Positions 35,208 to 47,800 of a DNA stretch of 64,000 nt are shown piece after piece. The position numbers and the translations under genes are program-made. Positions within the stretch are counted from its first letter, which is position 1, and each line of letters starts with the position of its first letter. Source of the DNA: Athripsodes cinereus (Eukaryota > Arthropoda > Insecta > Trichoptera > Leptoceridae); assembly GCA_947579605.1 (NCBI GenBank), contig OX388317.1:17069384-17133383 (forward strand), in the 5' to 3' direction. The notes under the pieces were generated by a model that searched no databases, was not told the origin of the DNA, and was given only the letters and a program-made list of their open reading frames with translations.

Positions 35208-38200
35208 TGGATACATAAGCAACTACACAGGTACCTAATTATAGACAAACAATTCAAAAAATGGTAGCTTATATACTATTACAATGTTTCTTACATCCTA
35301 TAGCCCGTTCAATTATTATTAAACACTCGCGGTAAATTGCCCATAGTCAAAATTGATGCGAACTGTTTTCATATTTTGACTTACACTTCTTAATAATAAC
35401 ACAAAATTCACATTGGTTGTTTTAGTACGGGGCTCCTAACAAAAGTTTGAGAGCTACAATCATAACAATATAATAGTACATAGAGGTGTGTATATATATA
35501 GACAGGTGCATATGTGCATGTATATGAAAAACACAGGTTATGAAAACAACAACTTTAAACATTTTACAATACAACCTTATAAGAAACTCAGGATCTGTAG
35601 TACGTTACAATATACGGTTCGTTCTACATTGGCGATAAAATTCTATCTTTCAATTTCTCAATATACGTACGTTTCATTGATGGATTCCCTTACTACGATC
35701 GACGACAAGTTAATATTTTAAACATGACAAACATATAAAACAAAAGTTACATACTTAAGAAGTTGGTTTACATCATTCTCGATTCCAGTTACATGTATCC
35801 GGCAAGGGAAAAGCAACATAAAGGAATTTAAATAAATATAAACAATTTTGTATAGATGGAATTAGAGATACCACATTTACGCTTCATTTAACCCATTAAG
35901 CTTAATAGCACTCATATACAAGTGATTTCATGTACCATGTACCATACAAAGATATTGGCAAAGCACAGAAAGAAATCATAGACATAATAAGGACATATAC
36001 ATATTAGAAAAACAATTTACACGCAGACATGACATAATGGTACATCACGAAAACTGCAATCACATTTACAGTAACCGATATTCATTATTGGCGTCAAATC
36101 CTTCTACGCATATTACATACGACACAGTTCTCACACAGAGACAGATTTCTCACACAGAGATAATCTCAGAGGGAGCTACCCTCACACAGGCTTAATACAT
36201 GACAAATACATTGAACAACTTTCGATCTTTGCCACACAATATACAAGTTACAAGTTCAATAAATTCTTTACATACATCATTATTCAAATTCAACATTTAC
36301 TTCTTCATACAGGGCTCACCTTTCATAAACAGATTCATACATCATCTTTATTCATTAACATACAATTAATTAAAATTATCCCATTGAATATCTGTAGCCA
36401 ACATTCCACTACAGGTTTTATTCTGTGTCCTTCATAAGCCATTCCGTTCAATGTCAAAATGTTCTATCACATTTTCCAATGTATTCAAGCAACATAAACA
36501 AACTTTTCACAAAGTCACAAAAATTATTTAATTCAACAAGGATATACTACATCCAAACATTTCCAATTACAATTCATAAGAGATTACTACGTGTCCTACG
36601 CGGAATTAAACGTCATATAAACTCAAACTTCAAAATAATAGGCATGAACGATTAGCAATCACATTGTCTACATTCATCAAAAAGAGCATTACGATTTATC
36701 TTTCACACATCCAGATAACATCGTCTCTATATTGATTACACAAAAAGTCACACAAAAAGTATTTAAACACATCTCTCCTATCACGGCTTTACATATTACA
36801 TAAACATAACTCATTTTTTTATCAAAGAGCGTTCGTTAGTTTACCTTAACGGAATAATTCACTAATCGGACTCAGTTCTCAAATAAACAAGGCATAGGTT
36901 ACTTCAATATTTCACGATGGTAATAAGCCGCAAAAGTCACATTATTACATTTCAAGAAAATTAATTACTTCACAAAGATAACACATTCCGAACACAAAGG
37001 GTTAATATTCAACAAAAAAAATCTAGATCGTTACATGGTTACTTCTTTATTTCAAAAAAAAATTTACAAAACATCATTCTACTATTTACGTTAATGTCAA
37101 AATTTTCAACGATGGTCATCAAAGCGTTAACTGTTTCTTAACTAAATTCAAAAATTCAGTTATAGTTCACAACTTGACATTAAAAAAAATTCAATTATTA
37201 TTCACAAAGGGTTAACAAATTCGGTCATGTTTCACTAAGGGTTAAGTGTATTTATTTTTCAAATTCCGTGAACGGTCGTGAAGGTTTAACATTATTCATT
37301 TCGATTTATTTTTAACTTTAATTTTCTTAAAACAAAAATATTTATTTAATATTATTTGTCATTATTATTTCGTCACATCACTACGTACGCATATAATAAT
37401 ATATTCTTATCAAAATTCTACTACGCACAATTTTACACAACAACGCTCATTTAATATTATTTCTCCAAGAGTTCAATAAAGATATTTATTCCAAATACGA
37501 CATTTTATTGTTTCAACAATTTAATTCAATCTAATATTTAACTTCGATTTTTACTCTCATCGTTTGAAAATGAATTTACTATTAAAATAACATAACAACA
37601 AAATTCTGTTTACCGACAAAGTTCTTTGTACACTTTGGTTTACTATACACAAACAGCATAGGTAGGTACATATTTCGTTTCATTCCAATATTATTATTTT
37701 CAACTATACATGTTACCAGTAAAGCGGAGTTCCCGTTTCGCGCGTGAATATTTTTATTACATTGTTGCGGTAGGTCTGTACGCTGTCTCTTTCTTTCGCT
37801 TGCGACGTATAGGTACATACTACACGTTGTATAGGTAGGTATGTATACTGCGGTATAATAATATTATCGTTCTCTACTGATACGATCTTTTCTTAGCGCG
37901 CGACGTATTATAGATACACACTACATCTTCATTATATTATGTAGATCGAATCACGATGTTCTGTTCACCGCTTAATACGAAACATTTACAACAGAATATT
38001 TTCACCATACAATTCTTTCTATACGGCATCGGTTTTTTACTCCACATTATAACAATACTCGCGACAAACGTTTGCGCTATACACCAATACATTTATTTTT
38101 TAAATACGGACATTTAAATTATCTATTTTACGATTCCTGTTTCATTTTTAAAATTGTTTTCATATACATACACACATTAAAATTATTACATTTTCAATTA

Positions 38201-38314
38201 ATATCAATACACATTATTACACAATAAAGATAAGAATTCTGAACTTCACGATTAGGTATATTCATCACACAATACATTTAAAATTTTCGGGCCAACAACT
38301 ATGCAAGTTGTACG

Positions 38315-38333
38315 ATCCAGGACGAGCTGCCCA
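38315..38333 (-). promoter_or_regulatory. Primer-binding site resembling tRNA-Pro complement
   Basis: On the minus strand, 2 nt after the LTR, the sequence reads TGGGCAGCTCGTCCTGGAT. It starts with TGG, complementary to the tRNA CCA end, and contains GCTCGTCC followed by GGAT. The classical tRNA-Pro primer site is TGGGGGCTCGTCCGGGAT, so the match is good with one extra base and a few changes. The tRNA assignment is an inference. Confidence 0.6.
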
Positions 38334-38335
38334 AA

Positions 38336-40950
38336 TGTTACGTACACGTCCGCCCACCTTGCTACATCCACGGACGAGCACACAAATTGATACGATCTCG
38401 TCCCACTAGGACGATCGCATCATATCATTACATACATAGTTATTTAAAAGAGAAATTATCAATAACATTTAAAGAAATGAATTCTATATTATCAAGAAAA
38501 TGAATTTACATGAATAGTACATAAGAAAAGTATATAAATTGGCTCGTAACCCCCAGCTTCGCTACATACATTTTGCAATGTACGTAAGCGAAACACATAG
38601 AAAATTAATTATATTATATAGAGAAAGTTACAATTATATTTGCAAGTAAAACAGATTAATATTTTGGCTCAAGTTCATGTCTAGGGATGATTCTACTTAG
38701 TCTGTGCAAGAGGAATGCATTGTGTGTGGGTGACAGGTACATTTTTTAATTATATATTTATACTTACGTAAAGTTCAGAGAATTCCTTATCCTTCGGTTT
38801 CATCATTTTCTTATGGTCATCATATCATTACTACAGAATATATATAGGTAATTTAAGCAATTGAAATCCATAGTGATTCTTCAGTTAAGTATTTATCTCA
38901 GTGGATTAACTAATCCAGGCTTAAGCAACATAGGTTAACTCTCCAAGTAGACATTATTTCAGATTGATACTTATTTCCAGGTTATATTATAGTACACATT
39001 TCAATAATAGATACTCCTTGTTAGACATTTATCCCATATAGTTACAATCAGGATTCAAACCTGAGCTTGTCATTGATAATCAAACATTTATATGTAAATC
39101 TTGTTCCGGAATTGAACCGGGAATAACTATTTAATGGTACTTTTATTGTTGGTCATCAATACACGCTGTGTATATCATTGGGGAATTACTATAATTATGA
39201 GATACGAAAACATATTTTGAGGTTATAACAGACATATTATATTGAAATAAAAGTGGCATTGTGAAATATACATAATTACATAAACATATTAATATACATG
39301 GTACAGAGAACAGATCTAAATATAAGCATTGTCAACCTTTTACAATGGTGAGTTTATTTACTTGGCAAGTTACATTATTTATTTATTGGAGCCGTGGATA
39401 TATGTAAGTATAAATTATCACAAGCATTCGCTTTAGTTTATATAATGAAAAAAACCACGGAACACCATTACTAGAAATGAGAATTAAACTAGAGGTTACA
39501 TACTCAGACACGAATACTACTTTAAGAATAATGAAGGATTATTCAATCCAAATTATCGCAAAAGAATTTATGACTTTAGCAAACTGTTACATATGGAAGA
39601 TCCCGAACATTTCTGACTTGAAATTCTGTTATCGACTCCATTATAAAATACGTTAACCAACAGACATTACTATTCAACATAAACAATGCTTCAATTATAT
39701 TGAGATAACAGTTACAGGTAACAGTGACAATGTAAAAAGACAAATAGATTAGATAGTTATACATATACAATCATAAGGTTTTGGTCTGTTCAGATATGTT
39801 ATCAGGCCTTTGGAATACATACAATATATATTATTTTGGTACTTACAAGATTTTCAACTACAATTGGTCGCATGTACAAACGAGACAGTGGTTATCCTAT
39901 AATGAAACTACGGGTCGCTACACTTGGGTTGAAATATTCTATACGCAAGATGACAAACGCAAGGGACTCCTGATTCCTAGCACATGATGTCAATTGCTCT
40001 CCTTGAAACGAAGGATTCCGCATGAGATAAGACTATCACAGCCAGATGACTGTGCAAAGCCTTCTCTTTCCACTACAGGTGTTGATATTAAGGTACTCCC
40101 ACGGATCGCGAACAGGTGGTCATATATCACTTTGATAGTTCCACATTCCTTTCTCTATTTTGCCACGGACGAAGCCTCTATCAGGGAAGGTTCCTGTTAC
40201 TCGAAGTAGTATATTCTGTGCAAACTATAATTATTCCAACTGTTGATTTATTGCACTTGTTGCGTTATCCTCGAAACAATCATATATGTTTTATGCAACG
40301 ATTTAGAGTATTATCGGATAGCATTTCCACGAATAACTTAATTATGGTGATCATTATTATAAGACATTGAAGTTTTTCTGCTGATGGCAATGCAATATTA
40401 ATCATTCCTTTATTTTATACGGTATTATCACTTTGACCACATATTGTACTATTCTTTGATAAACATGGTTTCTAATTTACTTTACGGAGAAATTTACAAA
40501 AATACACGTTGCGTGACGACATTATCGTTACGTCCTTTTCACTGAATTATCACTACCTTTACTCGTAAGATGAGTTATTAATTAACTGGACCGGACAGAT
40601 AGATATTTATACAATATAAATAATTAAATACAATATACAATTTTGAATTGAAACGAACGATTTCGCGCCAACATTATGGCATGGCTAAGAAGCCAGGCGG
40701 GAGGTAATTACGTCACCATGGTCCGAATTCAACTGACTGCAAGAGGACGCGATCGGGACAAGAAACGTTTAACGGTTATTCTTCAAGGGAATGAGAATCA
40801 TACGATGTTGGGCCGAGTGCACCAGCTAGTCACGTGTTCTTTGTAACGTACAATTATTATTATTATTATGGATGACTCATGGACAACAAATGACTGTAGG
40901 AACATTAGCCAGTATGAACTTCTTACACCGCGATTATTTAATGCGTAGCA
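38336..40950 (-). repeat. 5' LTR of the LARD (minus-strand sense)
   Basis: This is the LTR next to the primer-binding site, so it should carry the active promoter reading leftward. It is 2,615 bp, very long for an insect LTR. An ATT microsatellite near 40853-40867 has the same length as in the partner LTR. Short frames of 64-84 codons recur at an exact 5,909-bp offset in both LTRs; this reflects LTR identity and is not evidence of coding. A GC-rich, CpG-containing stretch lies at about 40665-40770. Confidence 0.88.
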
Positions 40951-40954
40951 AAGG

Positions 40955-42000
40955 GCATTTGTGAAATACCATGTTCTCTTATACTTTTCTACATTTGTGC
41001 ACTTCCTGTGTTTCGAAAATCCTGAACATTCACTTTTTCGTGATTTAAATGTGTATTTTTTTTTGTTGATTACATTTTTTTTGAATTTCAAAATTTTATA
41101 AATTGACCTGCTAGCTTTATTTATATGTAAGTAACATACAAATATGAAAAAAAAAAACAGTTTAGAAGGCATATACATAGCGCCTTAGAGAATGGGCTTT
41201 GATTTTATTTATGGAAATTTATGGTTTGTACATTGAGAAAAGGTACATCTCCAAATTCAATTGATATTTCACAATAAATTGTTTTGCTCGCCTTACCATT
41301 GATATAATATGACATAAAGATCAAATTCAACATTACGTAACATCAATTCATTTCGCTTTTACCATTAACTATATTTCGTTCGGCGCTTACCAATCTTTTA
41401 GTTACCCAAACATCCGTGTATGGCGCTAGTTGGTTTAAAATCATAGTCAGGTATAGTACATTATGGCTTGTGAAATTGCCACACGCATAAAAATACATTA
41501 TGATTGACGAAACGTATTTCAATAGTACAATACTGTTTTATTTATTTGTAGTATTTTCGTTATTATACAAATAACTAAATAATTAAATACTTATTTATTG
41601 TTTTTTAATATAATGAATACACTAGAATGGTTGTAAAATGTGTTATATTTTGATAAAAAAAAACAATACTTTGGTCATTATTAATTATTCTAATGGCAAC
41701 ACTAATATTCGATGACATTCGTCGATTTTCCGTTCTGTGTTTTGTCCTTTGTTAATTTCTGTCAAACTGTTTTCGTATTTCGGTGTTTTTTGTAAGTGGA
41801 TTGAGGATAATTGTTAAAATATGACATTGCAAAACATTTAGTCACATTTAAAACAAGATCCCTCATAATAGTGCATTATGGGATGAAAAAATCACCTGTC
41901 ATGGAAATGCAAGGTTGTAATTTGTAATTTCTTCTTATTTACTATTATTTTTGTATGATTTAAAGCATTAATGATTTTGATATATGTTTTTACTTTATAG
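40955..42000. other. No clear gene; possible upstream part of the decayed gene
   Basis: Sequence right of the LARD. From about 41700 a possible leader with a donor-like GGTTGTAAT at 41913 precedes the exon-like blocks at 42001, but no open frame continues through it. Confidence 0.3.
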
Positions 42001-42949
42001 ATGAAACGCAATGTGGAAAATAACGTGGAATTACAGAATGAAAGTGCACCATCAAGTAACCATTTGGTGAGTAACATTGTTCTAACCTTGAGTGCTTGTG
42101 GATGGACTAATTAGGTTATTTTAATTTAATGAATATTTTTTGCTTTACAGATTACAGGATTTAATGTTAAAAACCATGTGATGAAATGAAAGTGAAACTT
42201 CAACCATCAATTTGGTATGTAATATTGGACTAACATTGATTTTGTTTGTGAATGAACTAACTTTATTAGTTATCATTTGGTTTAATAAATCATTTTTGTA
42301 CTTTTAGACTGTGGAGGAAACAAATGAGGTTGTGATTGAGTATATACATTGAAGGAGACCCTCCGTCCACCTGGATAGTTCAGAAATCTGGGGACTTACA
42401 TTTATCCGACTAAATTTCTACACTAACAAATTTGTCCACACAAGTGGTGCCATAATATATGTTAAGATCAAAAGCATTTACAGCTCAACAAATAATGAAT
42501 CTTTATAAATTCCAGTCCATGATGAGTTGGTATGAGATGTTTAATTTGCAATAATTGTTTTATCAACAAGCCAAATTTTTATTGACGATTAACTAAAATT
42601 TGTACTTTACAGAATGTTGCAGAACATCAACAAATTGGTGAAAATGTTGCTTTGGATTTGGTGTCACCTACATCAACATCAAAAGTTTGTATACTTCAAA
42701 TCCTGTTATTTTAATTTCAATTCTTTTGTTTACAAAAATAACTTTTAGTTATGTATATTATTTTTAATTTTACAGAAAAAAGGTCAAATGTAATTATCAA
42801 AAGGCTAGTAGAAAACAAATTACTAGAATTGGGGCATTCATACTCAAACAGAAAGGGTCAACTGTCAGCATGAAAAATTTTTGTTCCCATAGAAAAAAGT
42901 TGCAGAGAAGAATGCCAAAATAAAATAACTCCCGTAGAGCAACAACGTG
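42001..42949 (+). pseudogene. Decayed five-exon gene or transposon with uniform short introns
   Basis: Five blocks are bounded by acceptor AG and donor GT: 42001-42066, 42151-42214, 42308-42529, 42613-42684 and 42776-42949. The implied introns are 84, 93, 83 and 91 bp with pyrimidine-rich acceptors (CTTTACAG, CTTTTAG, TTTTACAG). Block 1 reads MKRNVENNVELQNESAPSSN then HL; block 4 reads NVAEHQQIGENVALDLVSPT then STSK; both are open. Blocks 2, 3 and 5 have stops. Block 5 has a basic stretch KCNYQKASRKQITRIGAF then ILKQKG, and HRKKLQRRMPK, possibly a coiled coil. Blocks 1 and 2 and the introns after them are similar, so an exon-intron unit was duplicated. I do not recognise the family; a THAP/P-element-like origin is only a guess. 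Confidence 0.4.
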
Positions 42950-45165
42950 GTATGATTAGAATTTTTATTTTTTAAATTTATTTTCATATAATGAAAACAA
43001 AATTGTTTTTGGTTTTACTACGATTTATTTGTTTAATAAGTTACCAGGTTTCGACCTATGAGGTCATTGTCAAACTAAATTTACTATAGGCCGTGTTGTT
43101 ACTTAAATACTATGTCTTATTAGGTAGGTATAACAATATATTCTTAGAGCTAAGGTTTTATATAATGCAAAAATTATTGAGGGAAATTCAGAAAGAACAG
43201 TTGGTTGTGTTGTATATCAATATAATGGAGTTTTACAAAATCAACGTCGACTCAATCAATTTATTTATTTTGTTAATACCTACACTTATTACAAACAAAC
43301 AACTATTACAGATTATATAGTATAACTTGAATATTGTATGGTTTGCAAGCCAGTGAAGTTTGTTAAATTATTTTACAACATATTATCAACACTATGTTCC
43401 AGCTATGTTCCAACAACAAAAAGAAATAAAAACAAAATGCACTCGATTGCACCGATCGAGGCAATAACAATGAAGACACAAAGAAAAACATTCAGTCGTG
43501 AAATGAATACGCTATTACAAAAAAAAAACACAAGCAATGACTGATGCTCAGGGGGGGGGATCAGTCCTCTCTGAATAAAAACTGGGGGAGGGGAGCCTCA
43601 CCACATTCAAGACAATCATCAACCAGAACCCTGAAGAGATCTAGAAATAGCACCTTTGAATTTTGGCAATGATGAAAAGTATAATTCAACATCCCTGAAG
43701 AAAGAGTTGTAATTTCTGCACGACCTTTGGAAGAATCCTATAATACTCGTACGATATATTTATTATGTCTTTATAAATTGTCCTTATTTTTTATATTTTT
43801 TTAAATGGATTTTTTAATAAATTATTATATTACATAAGAACTTAATAGAAAGAAATCATTTTTATTTCCTTGCTACTTTTTTTACTTATATATTGATCAC
43901 AATGTTTATTTGTAAAATGTGAATAATTATTCTAATAATATTATTATTTTTGCTAGATTTTTTCAAATAATAATTATAGTGTTATTAGGAAAATAGATCA
44001 CATTTTACAACTAAACGCGATTAATATTATTGGACTTTTGACAGCTTGTAAGGTCATGTATAGGTACCTACGTAAGTATGACAAGTAAATTAATTGATTC
44101 GTACCAACGATTCGTTCTGCAACGAACTTCAAGTTGATGACGTCACTGTGAAGAAGTTGTTGGTAAATGTACCAATGAATTGGCTGCGAAGTCAATAGAT
44201 CTGTACTAGTGAATCGTTCGTACGTACTCTGGTCCTAATTTGATAGTACGTACCAATGATTCGTTGTGAAATTTCGTTAGTATTTTTCTCAGTGTATAGT
44301 TAATATTAAATATTGCATGAAACGATAATATAAAACGTTTATTATTATTATCATCTCATACCTACTTGCCTCAGTTATCTTTCACTGAATACTTTGCGTG
44401 ACGCGGCGCCTCTTTGAATGTATGAAATTTGACTTCTTTTTCAACGTTTCAATTGCGATAGTAAGAACTACTTACTTAACATGCTTTGCAAGCCTATGTA
44501 CAACAATATAATAGGTACCTACTCGATGTAATATATTGTAATACGTTGTTCAACAAAATTCCCAAACGTTGAAATATATTTGGATTTACTTCGTAAGTAC
44601 TAACTTGTTCATTTTGTTTTGAACGAAATCCTGACAATATTAGACAAAAGAATGTTGAATGTTTTTTTGTAGTACTAATCCTATTTTGCAGTAATGAAAA
44701 TTTGTAGAGTTTTATTTCTTGTTTCAATAATAGAATTTATGTAAAGGTTTGGAAAGACAACGAGTATTTATAAAACTTTCTAGAAGAGGGGATCTTTTTC
44801 ATTACTCTGATTACATATAGTTTTCTAACTATACATTTCGGTCTTCGAGGTTTACATACGAGTATGTTTCTCGGCAACTAAATTTTTATTTTGATTACAT
44901 TGTCACTTATGTAAAATGTACGACGAATATCAATGATATTTTCAAAATTTATTTATTTATTTACACCTTCACGCCATTTCGCATAAGTGAGGTAGCTAGC
45001 GGACTTCCTGTTCCAGAAAAAGTTATATATTTAGGATCTGTGTTTTACTTTTTCATTACTGTACACATACATGATTCATATAAATGTACACTTTCTGAGG
45101 GTATGTTTATCGCAAGGTACTAATTCTGCCAGCTTGCTCCAAATCGTCCAATCGTCGGTTGTAAA
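42950..45165. other. No gene seen
   Basis: A short block CAGGTTTCGACCTATGAGGT, CATTGTCAAAC at 43047-43080 looks like a transposon end. Around 44098-44275 the motif GTACCAA-GATTCGTT recurs in direct and inverted form. Otherwise AT-rich. Confidence 0.35.
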
Positions 45166-45300
45166 TATTTATTTATTTATTTTATACTTCTTGTACATCA
45201 TCATTCACATAACAAAATCAACAAATCAGTTTAACAAAAGCAAAAAATGTGATGATATGCAGTGGCGAGGTTATCACTTTATAGTGATTTCTTCCATCTA
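45166..45300 (-). repeat. Dispersed repeat family T2, copy 2
   Basis: TTATACTTCTTGTACATC, ATCATTCACATAACAAAATC and AATGTGATGATATGCAGTGG align with 9561-9703. Confidence 0.65.
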
Positions 45301-46959
45301 TCTACAATATCAACTTTATCTTGCTACAGCTTTCTTATCCATGTCTATAAAAAAATATATTTAAATTCTTAGAGATTAAAATAAATTATTTAAACTTTAC
45401 TCATTATGGGTAATCAAAAGCGAATGAAGAATCATTAAAGGCGCTTTCAGAATTTGTCCGATAGAATGCAACCCACGTAATGTCATTTGTATTCAGTTTT
45501 TGTGTTCTCTGTAATTTGGATGTTCATCGTACATTTCCACTAAGTATCAAAGCTGATTAGGTACTTCCTGGTGTACATAATCCTATAACAGGGACGTATT
45601 TCTGAGTGAACGTATCATTGTAACATTCTACATTAAGTTTCGGTACAGAGTTACTGAATTAATTATTAATAGACTCTAACTTTTTTTCATGATATCAAAT
45701 AAACTCTAAAGGGTTATTAATTAATTGAAATTTTAAACGTGATGATAAACTTAGGGGACGTTTACCTCCTGGAAGACGTCTTCCAAAGAGATGGAATTAC
45801 AATTGATAAGCAAAACAAAGATCCTAAGTTTTCTTAAACAACCAGTACCGATGGACAAATAGCTCTTATTTTTTACCCTTTCCTTACAATTTTGTGCTTT
45901 AGATTATATTTTTATTAAAAGTAGCTTTCCCAAAATATGGGTGGTCTTACATAAGAGCCTTGTTTTGAGCTTTCAATGGTGCGTTGTAGGTTACTCTTTT
46001 AAACTATAGCTTGAAAAATGAGCTTTTATTTTAAAGCGTTATATTCATATTTGGGCTATCATGTAATGTATCATACCTTAAAAAAATACAAATGAAATTT
46101 GATATTTTCGGGTATGGATATGTCCCAATTTCGCATTCAATTTTTATACCTACTCTAGATTAAAAGCGATTACGAATTGTAAGTCTGCGTACGAAATTTA
46201 AGGCTTTGATGTATCCACGTCTGACAAAGCTGCGGACGATTGAAGGGAAAAAAAGTTTTCCAGTTCGTTACGCTTTTGGAAAAGACCAAAAAGAAGAAAA
46301 CTTATAAAACATGTCTGACCTTCTTTTATAAAATCATTGAATCTTTTACATTTCCTTCTGTGAAATCTTCGAAAATCGAGGTAAAAATATAATTATTTTA
46401 TTATAATTGTTTCTCTTTAATTTTCTTTATAGCATACTTTTTGTTTGTTTTCAAATAAATTGGTGTAATTTTAAGCTCGACATTGTCCTTAATTGAATTG
46501 TTAATTTTCCCACCAGGCATTTTGTTTCACTTGTAAAGAAATTTAATATTATTTAATTAGCACCCGGGTTGTAGAAAGAATAACCTTATAATTATCAGTT
46601 TTAGTTGGTATTTGTGTTGAATAAGTAATTTTCCTTTGTTATTTTTTTAATATTAAGGTTTGTGTAATATTTGAGTTTTTCTTTCTTGTACCTATCTGTC
46701 CTGGGAAATGTCTTTTTTATTGGGTGACATTTATTCTAAATATCAAAACATTACCTGTTATGTCATGTTACTGCTTTTCATCGACGCGTTGCTATTATTT
46801 TTTGGTTACCTTTTCATCGTGAAATATCGTCGATTGCATAAACAACAGCGCTCCCTTATAAACATTTTATTATGTTGTGAAATGATACTTTATTTTTCAT
46901 AATAAAGGAAGGATGCTTTCTCATATATATATTTTTATCTGTCCCGATTATTTATAAAT
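45301..46959. other. No gene seen
   Basis: AT-rich, featureless. 48254-50599 and 50776-51382 are likewise empty. Confidence 0.4.
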
Positions 46960-47094
46960 CTATAAATTCTTTACTGTACATTGATCACAATGCATAACAT
47001 TTTATAGAGAAATGCATTCAAATGAAATACAATCAATATATTATAGAGGGCGAATTTATCACAAAGACGCTATCTCTTCCAAGTAACCCAATTA
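46960..47094 (-). repeat. Family T1 LINE-tail copy
   Basis: Contains TTCTTTACTGTACATTGATC, TTTTATAGAGAAATGCATTC and GCTATCTCTTCCAAGTAACC. Confidence 0.65.
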
Positions 47095-47133
47095 TATATG
47101 TTTTTATACATGAAAACAAATTTGAAATTAATG

Positions 47134-47249
47134 GTGTGATGATTATAAATACTTAAGCAGAATAAATACTGTGCAATTTAGTGCAATTTACTGTGCAATT
47201 GAGTGTGATGATTATAAATACTTAAGCAGAATAAATACTGTGCAGTTTA
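47134..47249. repeat. 47-bp direct repeat pair
   Basis: 47134-47180 and 47203-47249 (GTGTGATGATTATAAATACT start) differ at one base and are separated by 22 bp that hold shorter GTGCAATTTA repeats. It abuts the SINE at 47251. Confidence 0.85.
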
Positions 47250-47250
47250 G

Positions 47251-47427
47251 AGTTCGTCGGTAGCCTGAAGGTAGAGTCTCGGCCTCCGGAACAAGGGGTT
47301 CGTGGTTCGATCCCAGGTGCCGGCAAACTCTCCTTTCACGGCACAAGTTTTTAGCTTAGTGTGAAAGGTGTTTAAGGTTGTATTTGGGTCTATAACAAAA
47401 ACCCAGATATATCTTTAAAAAAAAAAA
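47251..47427 (+). mobile_element. tRNA-derived SINE, full-length copy
   Basis: Runs from AGTTCGTCGGTAGCC through a B box (GGTTCGATCCC) and the CCCAGATATATC end into a poly(A) run. This is the best uninterrupted copy and shows the consensus of about 175 bp. It starts 2 bp after a short tandem repeat (47134-47249). Confidence 0.85.
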
Positions 47428-47589
47428 TGTTATTTTAACTGCTTGGTATTCATTGTTTTTTAATGATAAACATACATACCTGACCGGATCCATTTTTTAA
47501 AACGTTTGGTATTCTATCCTACACATTCAGTGATAAATATTTGAATCAGTTGGTTGTATCGAGCATAGTCATACAGACGAGACTGCAAA

Positions 47590-47660
47590 ATGTTATGGTT
47601 CTTTGTCTGACATTGTGAGCCGTATTCACACTCGGGACAAGAGGACAAACCCATGAAAAG
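47590..47660. repeat. Dispersed repeat shared with 62.4 kb
   Basis: GGTTCTTTGTCTGACATTGT, GAGCCGTATTCACACTCGGG, ACAAGAGGACAAACCCAT correspond to 62409-62470 with several changes. The 62-kb copy continues into a small imperfect hairpin (62451-62483). Confidence 0.5.
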
Positions 47661-47800
47661 TAATAAATGCTCAAGGCCCAATGCCTAAATAAACATAATT
47701 TTAATTATCAAAGTCATCTTCTCATCTACCCCGTGGGGCGCCTCATTTTTTCCACATTTCAAGTTGCCTTTCATGAACCTTTTTCATTCATTGAAAAAAA

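Larger units (their letters stand above)
35042..38335 (-). other. Non-coding interior of the LARD
   Basis: About 3.3 kb of AT-rich sequence with no recognisable retroviral-type domain on either strand. It contains a polypurine tract and 12-bp stem-loop at its left edge, a short tandem repeat at 35119-35207, and the primer site at its right edge. Whatever is packaged by a helper element must be recognised here or in the LTRs. Confidence 0.8.
32427..40950 (-). mobile_element. Large LTR retrotransposon derivative (LARD), non-autonomous, complete
   Basis: Two direct repeats of 2,615 bp (32427-35041 and 38336-40950) begin TGTTACGTAC and end ATGCGTAGCA, and enclose 3,294 bp. The 4 bp on each side are the same (AAGG at 32423-32426 and 40951-40954), so the whole unit was inserted at one site. 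Orientation is minus: read on that strand, a purine run (AAGAGGGGCCGAAAGGGAG) abuts one LTR, and a tRNA-Pro-like primer site lies 2 nt inside the other. The interior has no gag, protease, reverse transcriptase, RNase H or integrase, and its longest frames are under 80 codons. A long LTR pair with intact cis signals and no coding region is the LARD plan; 4-bp target duplications suggest a Ty3/gypsy integrase supplied in trans. LTR length and every stretch compared agree, so insertion is recent. Family name unknown. Confidence 0.9.

Noticed and set aside
35488..37818. gag-pol in the LARD interior
   Set aside because: Frames are under 80 codons in both orientations, with no zinc knuckle, protease DTG, polymerase YxDD or integrase motif.
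40798..41178. 126-codon minus-strand open frame across the right LTR edge
   Set aside because: It spans the insertion boundary and is composed of Lys/Phe/Ile-rich low-complexity codons.
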